A DNA stretch of 64,000 nucleotides from UBA9339 sp964535195 (GCA_964535195.1 CAZHSI010000001.1:124001-188000), one strand, 5' to 3'. Counted from the first letter of the stretch, positions 33,927 through 42,952 are shown. The notes: generated by a model not told the origin, from the letters alone. Numbers and translations: made by a program.

Positions 33927-34967
33927 GTGTCCAAAATTAATATATTAAATTATAACACCACAGATCTTGAAAAGGTTTTTCTCGAATTGGGTGAAAAAAG
34001 TTTCCGTGCCACCCAAGTTATTAAATGGGTTCATCAAATTGGCTCGACTGAATTTTCTGCGATGACTAATTTGAGCTTAACTTTACGAGAGTATTTAACC
34101 GAACATTGTGAGGTTAAAGCCCCCGAGATTGCCAAAGAGATGATAGCGCAAGATGGTACAACTAAATGGTTATTAAAGCTTACTGACGGTAGCTTTATTG
34201 AAACTGTGTTTATCCCCGAAAGTACACGGGGTACTTTATGCGTATCTTCTCAAGTGGGGTGCCCTCTGGGGTGTAGCTTTTGTGCTACCGGCGCGCTTGG
34301 TTTTAAACGCAATTTAACCACGGCAGAAATTATCGGTCAGTTATGGTTTGCGGTAAGAAAATTATCACCAGATAAAACTGCGCGTCACCACGTTGTTACT
34401 AATGTAGTCTTTATGGGCATGGGAGAGCCGCTTTTAAATTATGATCATGTACTTAAGGCTGCAGAATTAATGCTTGACGATAACGCTTATGGGTTATCTA
34501 AGTATAAAGTTACAATTAGTACTTGTGGTTTGGTTCCAGAAATGAAGCGTTTACGTGACGAAAGCGAAGTGGCGCTAGCGGTGTCTTTACATGCCCCTAA
34601 TGATGAGTTACGTAATCGTTTAGTACCAATTAATAAAAAATACCCGCTCAAAGAATTAATTGCAGTTTGTAACCACTATTTCAAAGATCAAAGGCGTGAG
34701 GTAACTATCGAATATATTATGCTTGATGGTGTTAACGATAGTATTGCAGAGGCTCGGGAGCTTGTAAAACTGTTATCTCACGGGCGCTATAAAGTTAATT
34801 TAATTCCTGGGAATGTAGTAGGGCATAGTAATCTAAAGTCTTCTACTACCGTTAAGATAGATGCATTTCGTCAGGTATTATTGGACGCACATATTAACAC
34901 GATTACTCGTAAATCACGGGGTGAAGAAATTGCAGCTGCTTGTGGACAGTTAGTTGGTGGTTGTTGA
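33927..34967 (+). CDS. rlmN: 23S rRNA A2503 / tRNA A37 C2-methyltransferase RlmN
   Basis: A radical SAM methyltransferase that makes 2-methyladenosine at 23S rRNA 2503 and in several tRNAs, improving decoding accuracy. The cluster motif CPLGCSFC gives C112/C116/C119, the following CATGALGF is family-typical, and the catalytic C-terminal Cys is C339 in AAACGQL. The start is GTG at 33927; no nearby ATG is better and the N-terminus (MSKINILNYN) fits. The 346-aa length is slightly short of E. coli (384) but normal for this group. It follows the thioesterase by about 130 bp. Confidence 0.96.
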   Translation: MSKINILNYNTTDLEKVFLELGEKSFRATQVIKWVHQIGSTEFSAMTNLSLTLREYLTEHCEVKAPEIAKEMIAQDGTTKWLLKLTDGSFIETVFIPESTRGTLCVSSQVGCPLGCSFCATGALGFKRNLTTAEIIGQLWFAVRKLSPDKTARHHVVTNVVFMGMGEPLLNYDHVLKAAELMLDDNAYGLSKYKVTISTCGLVPEMKRLRDESEVALAVSLHAPNDELRNRLVPINKKYPLKELIAVCNHYFKDQRREVTIEYIMLDGVNDSIAEARELVKLLSHGRYKVNLIPGNVVGHSNLKSSTTVKIDAFRQVLLDAHINTITRKSRGEEIAAACGQLVGGC

Positions 34968-35217
34968 GAGTGATTTTTTTTTGCACTTATTTTTTGATAC
35001 AAATTGCTATTATTTTTGAGGTTGTATCAATGAGGATAGCAGCATAATTGTCCGGTTCTTTAGAGGTAACCGGTTCAGGTGGTATATGCTTCTCAACTCA
35101 AAGGTAGCTTGCTGATACTCCAATATGGTGTTTGCCAAGGGATAAAGTTTTATTTAAAATTTATACATAGTTCATGCCGTGTAACGAGTCTAAATTTGAT
35201 TAATATAGGAAATTTTT

Positions 35218-36759
35218 ATGTACCAAATCTGTGAAGCTGAGCAAATCTCTTTGGCAATAGCCACGAGAGCGGCAAATATAGCTCGTATAAAAGAGCAACT
35301 TGTAAAGTATGATAAAAGTTTCTACCAAAACATGGGGAGCCTTGCAAGTATTTTCTATGGTCTTGCTGGTGGCGCTACCGTTACCATAGGGGCTTTAAAT
35401 AATTTTTTGCCGGGGGTTGCTACCTTTTTAAGGATTACCCGTGACATTACGGTTGCGATACCAAATATTGTTGCTGGTACTTTATTTAGTTTTTTTCTCT
35501 ATTATTCGCAAAAAAAAGATTCTACTAAGGATAAGTTACGGAAACAATTATTACAGGAAGAAAATGAGCTAAGAATATTAAAAATCCAAGAGGCTCGTTT
35601 GAAGATTGTTGAGCAAAAGAGGGTGTTAATGGAGATTGTAGAAGCTCAACAAACAGTTTTGTCAAAGCTAAGGCAAACAGAAGGTGAAGGGCAAAAATTC
35701 ACCAGTGAATCTATCCTGACTTTTAATCGTTTAGTAGCGGCAGAAGAAAAATTAAAAGACCTTCATCAAGCAGTTACGAGAAGTAATCAATATAAGTCTT
35801 CCCGAAAAAGATGGCGAATGGCAGCAACATTTTTTTATGTTGTAGCAGCCGTGGTAATGTTTTCTCCACTTAGTCCTTTTTTACTTACTATTGGTCTTTC
35901 AATGACTGTTGTTGCTGCTGGTTTAAGTTTTGTTGGCGCTGTTTTTGTGGCTGGTTCTTTCATTTATGCTAAAAAAGCACACGATAGTAAATTGGAACAT
36001 CAAGATGAATATGCAACAAAGATTGAAGAGGTGGCTAACTTGACATCTAAGTTAGCAGAACAAGAGACGCAAGAAATAGCAGGCCTACAAGCAGCAATCA
36101 TAGCAGCGCAAAAGGAATTGAAGAGTTTAACAGGCAGTGACCCGCAGGTAACATCAGAAAAAACAGCAAAACTGCAAGCTGCCTTTCAAGAAATTAATAG
36201 CTTGAGTCTAGAGCTACAACAATTAAGAAAACAGCAAGATGCTTCACATAAAAAAGAAGAGGTATTGTTAGAGCAAGATGGCCGTTATAAGTTCCACCAA
36301 AAAAACCTGAGTATTGCTGCTGCTGCCTTCTCTCTTTTTGCTGCTGCCATTGTAATTGTGGGGATTGTTTTTCCTCCTTTTGGTGCTTTGTCTCTTGGGG
36401 GGGTGGGGGTTGCGACTGTTTGTAATATCGTTTGCAGTGTTACCGCCTTTCTTTTGTCAACGACAGGTTCAGTGTATTTGGGGAAGAAAAGAAAAGCAAT
36501 TAAGGACCAAATAAAGATGGAAACTACAACACAACCAAGAGCAAATGATCCAACGCAAGAAAGAGAGAAGGCAATCAGGCTAAGTATTGCAGAAAAGCTA
36601 CAAGTTATAGTAACAGAACAGGAAAAAGAAATGGCACGGGTACAGGTTGTACCAGGACACGAACAGGTAGTAACCGCAGGAGAAAGACGCCAGACCAGTT
36701 TTGACAGCGATCACAGTAGCGAATCCCAGGACACAGTCTTGGTTAGGTTTCAACTTTAG
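35218..36759 (+). CDS. Membrane-hairpin / coiled-coil protein, effector candidate
   Basis: An unrecognised 513-aa protein with no signal peptide. Its layout is regular: hydrophobic hairpins at about residues 44-96, 202-250 and 362-420, separated by coiled coils at about 100-190 and 255-355. A polar tail (430-513) ends in Ser/Asp-rich sequence (DSDHSSESQDT). Each hairpin begins or ends with a basic cluster (KKRKAIKD, RKRWR). Three such membrane hairpins alternating with long coiled coils are typical of proteins that effector-secreting Legionellales insert into host membranes. That is analogy; no secretion signal is proven. It lies alone with its own ribosome-binding site (AGGAAA), and its stop overlaps the convergent transpeptidase stop by 4 bp. 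Confidence 0.65.
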   Translation: MYQICEAEQISLAIATRAANIARIKEQLVKYDKSFYQNMGSLASIFYGLAGGATVTIGALNNFLPGVATFLRITRDITVAIPNIVAGTLFSFFLYYSQKKDSTKDKLRKQLLQEENELRILKIQEARLKIVEQKRVLMEIVEAQQTVLSKLRQTEGEGQKFTSESILTFNRLVAAEEKLKDLHQAVTRSNQYKSSRKRWRMAATFFYVVAAVVMFSPLSPFLLTIGLSMTVVAAGLSFVGAVFVAGSFIYAKKAHDSKLEHQDEYATKIEEVANLTSKLAEQETQEIAGLQAAIIAAQKELKSLTGSDPQVTSEKTAKLQAAFQEINSLSLELQQLRKQQDASHKKEEVLLEQDGRYKFHQKNLSIAAAAFSLFAAAIVIVGIVFPPFGALSLGGVGVATVCNIVCSVTAFLLSTTGSVYLGKKRKAIKDQIKMETTTQPRANDPTQEREKAIRLSIAEKLQVIVTEQEKEMARVQVVPGHEQVVTAGERRQTSFDSDHSSESQDTVLVRFQL

Positions 36760-37406
36760 TTAATAAACTTAGAGTTTTGTAACCAGTTTTTATCAGGATA
36801 ATATGCAAGAATTAAGGTGCGATCTTTGATGGTATTTATTATGGGTTTTGCTAAAGGTGTTTCTACAGCTGGACAGCCATAGCTACGACCAATTCTTCCT
36901 GCAGCGTTTACAAACAATTTACTAACATAAGGTGCCCCGTGCATGACGATGGCTCTTGTTTCGGCGTTATCGTTAAAACCTTTTTCAAGACCTTTTATGC
37001 GAAGACTGTAGCCATCTCTTCCAAAATAGGTGGTGTCTGTTAAAAATAATCCAAGGCTTGTTTGTAGACTATTAATACGATTTGAAAAGCTCGTGGTATA
37101 TTTTTCGCCACTGTTTCTACCGTGTGCTACCATTGAAGTATAGAGAACTTTATTTTGCTCAAGATCCAACACCCATAAACGATTTGCTGTTGAAGGTAAG
37201 GAATAATCAATTACAGTTATGACGGATTTGCTAAGACGAACGCCTTGTTTTTGGGCGTTATGGAAGGCTTCTATGGCAAGTTTAGCAAGAGTCGGTTTTA
37301 AGTTAGTAGTTTTTGCAGCAATGTGCTTGGCTTTTATTCCAGCGATGTCGTACGCAAACAGGTTGCTTGAATAAAAAAGAGCAATAAGTAGTAATACTTT
37401 TTTCAT
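36756..37406 (-). CDS. Murein L,D-transpeptidase catalytic-domain protein (YkuD_2 type)
   Basis: A 216-aa protein with a signal peptide (MKKVLLLIALFYSSNLFA) and a catalytic region of the YkuD_2 family: His at 156 (MHGAPY) and the nucleophile Cys178 in GRSYGCPAV. Such enzymes cross-link peptidoglycan through L,D bonds or act on muropeptides in the periplasm. The sequence between (THTSFSNR-like segment, TSLGLFLTD) fits the family fold. It lies about 100 bp downstream of a second, LysM-bearing L,D-transpeptidase on the same strand, so the two may be expressed together. Confidence 0.85.
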   Translation of the reverse strand: MKKVLLLIALFYSSNLFAYDIAGIKAKHIAAKTTNLKPTLAKLAIEAFHNAQKQGVRLSKSVITVIDYSLPSTANRLWVLDLEQNKVLYTSMVAHGRNSGEKYTTSFSNRINSLQTSLGLFLTDTTYFGRDGYSLRIKGLEKGFNDNAETRAIVMHGAPYVSKLFVNAAGRIGRSYGCPAVETPLAKPIINTIKDRTLILAYYPDKNWLQNSKFIN

Positions 37407-37505
37407 TTTATTTCTTTATTTTTATGCATCATTTTTCAATTATTATAGCATCGATCATGGCAAAAAGGGCAAGATAATTGCTAATAAAGAAAATAGTGTT
37501 TAAAA

Positions 37506-38441
37506 TCAAGAAGTACGACTAATTTCACAGCCAATTACTTCAGGAATTCCAAGGTGTTGTTGAATGTTCCTAGACACCTGACGCCAATTAATTTCTGCAG
37601 GGTGTAAGTGTATGGCATCATAAATAGCCTCTTCAGGGTTTATATTTAGAGGTGAATTACGAGTAACATAGCTATCAATTGGTTTGTGGGATTCTATATA
37701 AAGTTCGCTGCCACGCCAACCAGCTTTAGTAGGGCAGTGTATAACGTTAACTGGGGTGCCAACTTCTACTTCTTGATACAAAAATTCTATCGGTTCTCGC
37801 ATGAGACGCATACAACCTGAGCTTATGAAAGTGCCCACGCTGGTTTGAACATTGGTACCATGGATGAGATAACCATCGGAGTTTAGGTGTAAGGCGTATT
37901 TTCCTAATGGATTTTTGGGTCCTGGCATTACAACATCTGGTAATTCTTCTCCAGTTTTGTTTCTGACATAATTACGAATACTTTCTGGTACGTGCCATAC
38001 CGGATCTGCCCTTTTGTTTACTACAGTTGTAGATATTAGAGGAGTACGCCAATTTTTACGTCCAAGTCCTACAGGGAAGGTATAAACTTTATTGCCATCG
38101 GGGCTAAAATAATACATTCGCAGTTCTGGTATATTAACTACTATACCACGACGAATTTTTGGCAAAATAAATTGTTTAGGGATAATTATTTTTTGACCAA
38201 CTTTTAGTTTGTAAAAATTAATAGTTGGATTGGCCTCAAGCAGGGAGTCGTAACTAATGTCATGACCTTCACGAATTGAGGTTAGTGAATCACCCTTTTC
38301 AATAGTTATGGTGTATACTTTGCCAACGATGTCATTTCCCAAAGGGGGGACATCATATTCACTAACATCAGCATTAACTGTTGTTGCAAAAAATAAATAT
38401 ACGCCAAAAAACTTAACAAATGATATCATCCTTGCCATCAT
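37506..38441 (-). CDS. LysM-containing L,D-transpeptidase (YbiS/ErfK/YcfS family)
   Basis: A periplasmic peptidoglycan enzyme of 311 aa: a signal peptide (residues 1-24), a LysM peptidoglycan-binding module at about 42-92 (YTITIEKGDSLTSI...LKVGQKIIIP), then the YkuD catalytic domain. The domain has His194 (HGTN) and the nucleophile Cys210 in SSGCMRL. E. coli relatives attach Braun lipoprotein or make 3-3 cross-links. No Lpp-like gene is visible here, so the substrate is open. AGGAG sits just upstream of the start. It lies between the other transpeptidase and the Bax-inhibitor homologue, all on the minus strand. Confidence 0.92.
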   Translation of the reverse strand: MMARMISFVKFFGVYLFFATTVNADVSEYDVPPLGNDIVGKVYTITIEKGDSLTSIREGHDISYDSLLEANPTINFYKLKVGQKIIIPKQFILPKIRRGIVVNIPELRMYYFSPDGNKVYTFPVGLGRKNWRTPLISTTVVNKRADPVWHVPESIRNYVRNKTGEELPDVVMPGPKNPLGKYALHLNSDGYLIHGTNVQTSVGTFISSGCMRLMREPIEFLYQEVEVGTPVNVIHCPTKAGWRGSELYIESHKPIDSYVTRNSPLNINPEEAIYDAIHLHPAEINWRQVSRNIQQHLGIPEVIGCEISRTS

Positions 38442-38456
38442 TGTTTTTCTCCTTTT

Positions 38457-39140
38457 TTAACTTCTTCTTCTGCCGCCAAAAAAGCTTAAGATGTTCAAGA
38501 GACTGACGAACAAATTAAATAGCGTCACATATAGCGAAATAGTAGCCATTATATAGTTTTGCTCACCACCATTAATGATTTGGCTGGTTTGAAATAGGAT
38601 TAAACCTGAACATATTACAACAAAGGCGCAGGAAACTAGTACTGGTAAGATCGGGATCTGTAAAAAGATACTGGCGACAGAAGCTAAAAATGCGGCTGAA
38701 ATTGCTACAAACAAAAGCCCCCCCATGTAACTAAAATCTTTGCGGCTGATTAAGGCATATATTGATAACGCCAAAAATATTGTTCCTGTTCCACCAAGAG
38801 CAGTAAGAATTAGTAAAGCACCATTATGGTAAGCATGTAGATAATAAGCTAAAAGTGGGGCGAGGGCATAGCCCATAAAGCCAGTAAAACCGAAAACCGC
38901 GAAAAGTCCCCATTTGCTTTTGCTTAACCCTTGGGCTAGAAACATTAGGCCAAACATGCCAATAATGGTAACACCTGAGCCAGCATATGGCAAAAACCCC
39001 ATCATGGTTGCTAGAGCAGTAAAGGCACTAAAAAGTAACGTTAAACTTAATAGGAAGTAGGTTTTTCGTAATACTTGATTGGTAGTTAAAGTTGTATCTT
39101 TTCTATGTACAACAACATATTCTGGGTTATTAAATTGCAT
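38457..39140 (-). CDS. Bax inhibitor-1 / YccA-family membrane protein
   Basis: A 227-aa protein with about seven membrane helices and the BI-1 pattern: an N-terminal polar tail, a first helix after RKTYFLLSLTLLFS, a central GFMGYALAPLLAYYL, and a closing segment with SLYVTLFNLFVSLLNIL followed by a short charged tail (GGRRRS). Bacterial members (YccA, YbhL, YetJ) are FtsH modulators or pH-dependent calcium channels; which applies here is unknown. AGATGAGGT is a good ribosome-binding site. It is the first of three minus-strand genes ending in two L,D-transpeptidases. Confidence 0.9.
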   Translation of the reverse strand: MQFNNPEYVVVHRKDTTLTTNQVLRKTYFLLSLTLLFSAFTALATMMGFLPYAGSGVTIIGMFGLMFLAQGLSKSKWGLFAVFGFTGFMGYALAPLLAYYLHAYHNGALLILTALGGTGTIFLALSIYALISRKDFSYMGGLLFVAISAAFLASVASIFLQIPILPVLVSCAFVVICSGLILFQTSQIINGGEQNYIMATISLYVTLFNLFVSLLNILSFFGGRRRS

Positions 39141-39300
39141 TTTTACCTCATCTCTAGTTATTTAACTAGCATATATTCTACACTAACTTTACTTAATATG
39201 CCAAGATGGGTGGTTTATTTGAAATAGCTTACTTTAGAATGATTCGTGCCTATTTATTTTAGTGATTTTATGCGATATTATCTTGTTGGTATTGTTTTTA

Positions 39301-39390
39301 GGAGAGATGGCTGAGCGGCCGAAAGCGGCGGTCTTGAAAACCGTTGAGGGCGTAAGTCCTCCGTGAGTTCGAATCTCACTCTCTCCGCCA
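39301..39390 (+). tRNA. tRNA-Ser (anticodon TGA)
   Basis: 90 nt with acceptor GGAGAGA / TCTCTCC, anticodon TGA in GTCTTGAAAAC, the long variable arm of tRNA-Ser, T-loop GTTCGAATC and an encoded CCA. It is 22 bp upstream of uvrC. Confidence 0.97.
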
Positions 39391-39412
39391 ATCTTTAGAA
39401 TTTTTTAGTCTT

Positions 39413-41227
39413 ATGTTGGATAATCCCAAAAGTTTTTTAACTTCTTTGCCCAATAAGCCAGGTGTCTACGAGATGTACGATGCCAAGCATCAGATTTTGT
39501 ACGTTGGTAAAGCCAAAAATTTAAAAAAACGACTAGCAAGTTATTTTCGTACTACTGTTGATGGTAAGACTTACGCTTTAATGTTACAGGTGGCCAATAT
39601 AGAAATTATTGTTACTCCGAACGAAAATACCTCTTTGCTATTAGAAAGCAACTTAATTAAGACCAAAAAACCACGTTATAATATTATCTTTAAGGATGAC
39701 AGGTCGTTTCCTTATATACTTTTGTCTCGCCATGATTATCCACGTTTAAGTGTCTATCGAGGCACAATTGATAAGGTTCTTGGAAAATACTTTGGGCCTT
39801 TCCCCAATGTGGGAGCAGTGAGTTTTGTTTTGGATTTGTTACAAAAGATTTTTAATCTTCGAGTGTGTAAAGATAGTTTTATGCATAATCGTTCTCGTCC
39901 TTGTATGCTGCATCAGCTTAAGCTTTGTAGTGCTCCCTGTGTAGGTAACATCGATAAGCCAGCCTATGCGTTACAGGTTAAGTTGGTTGAGCAGTTTTTA
40001 CATGGTAAAAACGATCACGTAGTGAAAGAGCTTACAAGGCTAATGGATGTGGCTTCAGAAAAGATGATGTATGAGCAAGCAGCAGAGTATCGTGATCAAA
40101 TTGCCAGTATTCGAAAAGTGCAGTCGGAGCAGGCAATTATCAGAAATAAAGGCAATATTGATGTGTTAGCTTTGGTGGCCAAAGGGGATGATCTTTGTAT
40201 TAATGTAGTATTTATACGCAATGGCTTATTGCTTGGTAATAAAACCTATTTTCCTAAAGTCTACCATTCTATTTGGTCTGAAAATGAGGTGTTATCCTCT
40301 TTTATTATGCATTTTTATTGGCAAAATACTGCTAACATTGTAGTTCCGGATAAAATCCTACTTAATCTAAAATTGCCTGGCCGCAGAGAGCTCGCTCAAG
40401 TTTTTCGCACAACCTTTGGTCGGAAGGTAATAATATCCGATTGCATTAGGGGCGCTGAAAAACAATTAATTACACTAGCTGAAGATAATGCTAGCAATTC
40501 TTTAAAAAACCGTAGTAAGGATCTGCTAGATTACACCAAAAATTTATTAGATTTTAAAAATATATTTGGGTTGTCTGTGCTGCCTCGACGCATTGAATGC
40601 TTCGATGTTAGTCATACTAGGGGCGAGGCTATGGTAGCGTCGTGTGTGGTTTTTAATGAAAAAGGTCCCGATAAAAATGAGTATCGTCGTTTTAATATCA
40701 GAAAACCATTGAATGGGGATGATTATGGTGCTTTACATGAGGCGCTGCAGCGACGTTTTAGTGATACGCAGAAGTTGCCAGATGTTCTTATGATTGATGG
40801 TGGACGTGGGCAACTTAACGTAGCGTTACAAATATTGCAAGATCTACAACTAAAAAGCATCTTGCTCATAGCTATAGCAAAAGGCAAAACAAGAAAACCA
40901 GGTTTAGAAGAGATTTACGTAGCCGGGCAAAAAGAACCTTTAATTTTAGCTGAGAAGAGGGCCGCGCTACACTTTATGCAACAGGTACGTGATGAAGCTC
41001 ATCGGTTTGCTATTAGTGGACACCGCAAGAGGCTGGCAAAATCACGTTGGCAGTCAAAGCTTGAGAATATTCCTGGTGTTGGTAAGGTAAAACGAACATT
41101 ATTATTAAAGCATTTTGGTGGGATCGCCGAGTTACAAAGTGTTGGTGTTGATGATTTAGCAAAAGTTGCCGGCATAAGAAATGCCTTGGCTAAACGTATT
41201 TATGAGTATTTGCATGCATCAGATTAA
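39413..41227 (+). CDS. uvrC: Excinuclease ABC subunit C
   Basis: The dual nuclease of nucleotide excision repair, cutting both sides of a lesion after UvrAB loading. The domains in order are N-terminal GIY-YIG (PGVYEMYD...ILYVGKAKNLKKR), the Cys-rich linker region (CMLHQLKLCSAPC), a UVR/UvrB-binding motif near residue 210, the RNase H-like 5' nuclease domain (RIECFDVSHTRG, MIDGGRGQ), and paired helix-hairpin-helix motifs at the end (ENIPGVGKVKR, VAGIRNALA). The 604-aa length is standard. It is followed by pgsA with a 39-nt gap, the usual uvrC-pgsA order. Confidence 0.98.
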   Translation: MLDNPKSFLTSLPNKPGVYEMYDAKHQILYVGKAKNLKKRLASYFRTTVDGKTYALMLQVANIEIIVTPNENTSLLLESNLIKTKKPRYNIIFKDDRSFPYILLSRHDYPRLSVYRGTIDKVLGKYFGPFPNVGAVSFVLDLLQKIFNLRVCKDSFMHNRSRPCMLHQLKLCSAPCVGNIDKPAYALQVKLVEQFLHGKNDHVVKELTRLMDVASEKMMYEQAAEYRDQIASIRKVQSEQAIIRNKGNIDVLALVAKGDDLCINVVFIRNGLLLGNKTYFPKVYHSIWSENEVLSSFIMHFYWQNTANIVVPDKILLNLKLPGRRELAQVFRTTFGRKVIISDCIRGAEKQLITLAEDNASNSLKNRSKDLLDYTKNLLDFKNIFGLSVLPRRIECFDVSHTRGEAMVASCVVFNEKGPDKNEYRRFNIRKPLNGDDYGALHEALQRRFSDTQKLPDVLMIDGGRGQLNVALQILQDLQLKSILLIAIAKGKTRKPGLEEIYVAGQKEPLILAEKRAALHFMQQVRDEAHRFAISGHRKRLAKSRWQSKLENIPGVGKVKRTLLLKHFGGIAELQSVGVDDLAKVAGIRNALAKRIYEYLHASD

Positions 41228-41266
41228 TGACGTACAATCGCCAAATTGCTGTATGAAGGATGTAAG

Positions 41267-41827
41267 ATGAGTATTCCAAATTTTTTGACCTACATTAGGA
41301 TTTTTTTAATTCCAGCTATTGTTGTGGCATTTTATTTGCCTGGAAAATTTGGTCATATTGCAGCAACGGTTTTTTTTGCTTTTGCTTGTTTTACCGATTG
41401 GTTTGATGGTTATTTAGCGAGAAACCTAAATCAGTTTACTAAGTTTGGAGCTTTTTTGGATCCGGTTGCTGATAAGTTGGTTATTTCTACAGCGCTAATG
41501 TTGATTGTCGCAGAACTGGGCAAGTTTTATGTGGTTATTCCTGCGGTTATAATTATTGGCAGAGAGATTGCGATTTCAGCCTTGCGAGAGTGGATGGCTG
41601 AAATTGGCAAGAGAACTAGTGTTGCTGTTAATTACGTTGCTAAGGTTAAAACTACGCTACAAATGCTTGCAGTGGGATCTTTATTGTTATATTGTCCTAG
41701 TTGTGATACTGGGTATAAGTTTTTAGTTTTAGGGGTATTTTTGTTATATGTATCAGCTGGCATGACTTTGTGGTCGATGTATATGTATATTAAAGTTGCT
41801 TGGCCAGACTTGACTGATGGCAATTAA
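41267..41827 (+). CDS. pgsA: Phosphatidylglycerophosphate synthase
   Basis: An inner-membrane CDP-alcohol phosphotransferase that joins CDP-diacylglycerol and glycerol 3-phosphate, the first step to phosphatidylglycerol and cardiolipin. The family signature is complete: DWFDGYLAR, eight residues, then GAFLDPVADK (all catalytic Asp present). About five membrane helices are seen. The start is the ATG at 41267 (MSIPNFLTYIRIFLIP), with GAAGGA upstream; the frame is open 7 codons further to a TTG. The length is 186 aa. It is followed directly by the tRNA-Gly region. Confidence 0.97.
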   Translation: MSIPNFLTYIRIFLIPAIVVAFYLPGKFGHIAATVFFAFACFTDWFDGYLARNLNQFTKFGAFLDPVADKLVISTALMLIVAELGKFYVVIPAVIIIGREIAISALREWMAEIGKRTSVAVNYVAKVKTTLQMLAVGSLLLYCPSCDTGYKFLVLGVFLLYVSAGMTLWSMYMYIKVAWPDLTDGN

Positions 41828-41847
41828 TAATTAATATATTAACTTTG

Positions 41848-41998
41848 TTGATTTTGAAGTGCGGGAATAGCTCAGTTGGGCGAATCGTGGTTTTCAGAAG
41901 GCGAGCAAGCGTAGCTTTCTGCCGATGAGCGCCAAACAGGAAGTTTGGCTGGAACATGTAGCATCATGGATGATTGGTAGAGCGTTATTTTTGCTGAA
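41848..41998 (+). repeat. tRNA-Gly 5' fragment with D-loop insertion (element B)
   Basis: Bases 41848-41879 are a perfect 32-bp copy of 41999-42030, comprising the tRNA-Gly leader plus its first 19 bases up to the D-loop CAGTTGG. The copy then runs into about 95 bp of foreign sequence (41880 to about 41975) and resumes a D-arm-like TTGGTAGAGCG (41974-41984) before decaying. The insert shares a core with element A at 25912, including GTGGTTTT, a purine-rich arm, AGCAAG, then GTAGCTTTCTG. It can form a hairpin. The repeat period is 151 bp, against 155 in element A. Confidence 0.8.
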
Positions 41999-42011
41999 TT
42001 GATTTTGAAGT

Positions 42012-42087
42012 GCGGGAATAGCTCAGTTGGTAGAGCACAACCTTGCCAAGGTTGGGGTCGCGAGTTCGAGCCTCGTTTCCCGCTCCA
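42012..42087 (+). tRNA. tRNA-Gly (anticodon GCC)
   Basis: Acceptor GCGGGAA / TTCCCGC, D-arm AGCTCAGTTGGTAGAGC, anticodon GCC in CCTTGCCAAGG, T-loop GTTCGAGCC and an encoded CCA. It is intact, and preceded by the truncated copy described in element B. Confidence 0.97.
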
Positions 42088-42135
42088 TTTTTACAAGGTA
42101 AAAAATTATCCGCCGATTATGGCGGATAATTTTTT

Positions 42136-42206
42136 GGCTGGGTGGCAGAGTGGTTATGCAGCGGTCTGCAAAACCGTGTACGCCGGTTCAATTCCGACCC
42201 CAGCCT
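42136..42206 (+). tRNA. tRNA-Cys (anticodon GCA), CCA not encoded
   Basis: Acceptor GGCTGGG / CCCAGCC, anticodon GCA in GTCTGCAAAAC and T-loop GTTCAATTC. The genomic sequence after the discriminator T is TTG, so the CCA end must be added enzymatically. Between it and tRNA-Gly lies a short hairpin (TTATCCGCC...GGCGGATAA) that is probably a processing or terminator-like stem. Confidence 0.95.
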
Positions 42207-42219
42207 TTGTTGTATTTCT

Positions 42220-42308
42220 GCCCGGGTGGCGGAATAGGTAGACGCAAGGGACTTAAAATCCCTCGGGACTTAAATCCCGTGCCGGTTCGATTCCGGCCCC
42301 GGGCACCA
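42220..42308 (+). tRNA. tRNA-Leu (anticodon TAA)
   Basis: 89 nt with acceptor GCCCGGG / CCCGGGC, anticodon TAA in GACTTAAAATC, a long variable arm (CGGGACTTAAATCCCG), T-loop GTTCGATTC and an encoded CCA. It lies 13 nt after tRNA-Cys. Confidence 0.97.
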
Positions 42309-42672
42309 TACAGAAGCTATAAATATTGTGAAAGTCTGCGTACCCTGATGACACTATCTCTAGCAATAAGTAAGCTTTTTTATTAATGGCACTTTATTTA
42401 TCAGCTCTTTTTTTCCGTATTTGTACCAATTGCTGTTATGCCTCAGACCTATTTGCATACTCACTCGTAATGCTCTTTATATTAAAATAAACTTCGCTAG
42501 CTTGTTCGTATGCGCCTTGTATTATGTAAAATCCTTGGTGGTGAAAGAGGTCTAAAAAAAGTTACGTTATTGTGAGTCACTACGGTTATAGGCGTGGATA
42601 GGTGGCGAACTGATGTTACAAGTTTTTCGCAAGATTCTACAAATTATTTTATCTTAATTTATAAAATTTATT
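42309..42672. other. Gene-free stretch between tRNA-Leu and the minus-strand tRNA-His
   Basis: About 360 bp of A/T-rich sequence in which I see no credible reading frame, tRNA remnant or strong hairpin. Confidence 0.4.
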
Positions 42673-42749
42673 TGGGGTGAGCGATGGGAATCGAACCCAC
42701 GACAACTGGAATCACAATCCAGGGCTCTACCGATTGAGCTACGCTCACC
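42673..42749 (-). tRNA. tRNA-His (anticodon GTG)
   Basis: Minus strand: 5' GGTGAGC including the encoded extra G(-1), pairing with GCTCACC whose last C is the discriminator opposite it. The anticodon is GTG in GGATTGTGATTCC, the T-loop is GTTCGATTC and CCA is encoded. Confidence 0.96.
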
Positions 42750-42952
42750 GTCTATTGATTACCATAAATTTAGCTTTCACATTCTCACATAGAGCCGTCA
42801 AAGAATCAACTGCCTAAATTAAATTGTCACGAATTTCTGCGAACCGAAGGCTACGATAAGATAAGTTTATAGGATCTTTGTCATTACCCGATTAAATCCA
42901 ACGGCGAAAGGCCGGCAATGATGGTGTGTAAGTAGTTACAACAAGACAACTT

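Noticed and set aside
41999..42386. 80- and 78-codon frames across tRNA-Gly, tRNA-Cys and tRNA-Leu
   Set aside because: They are translations of tRNA genes.
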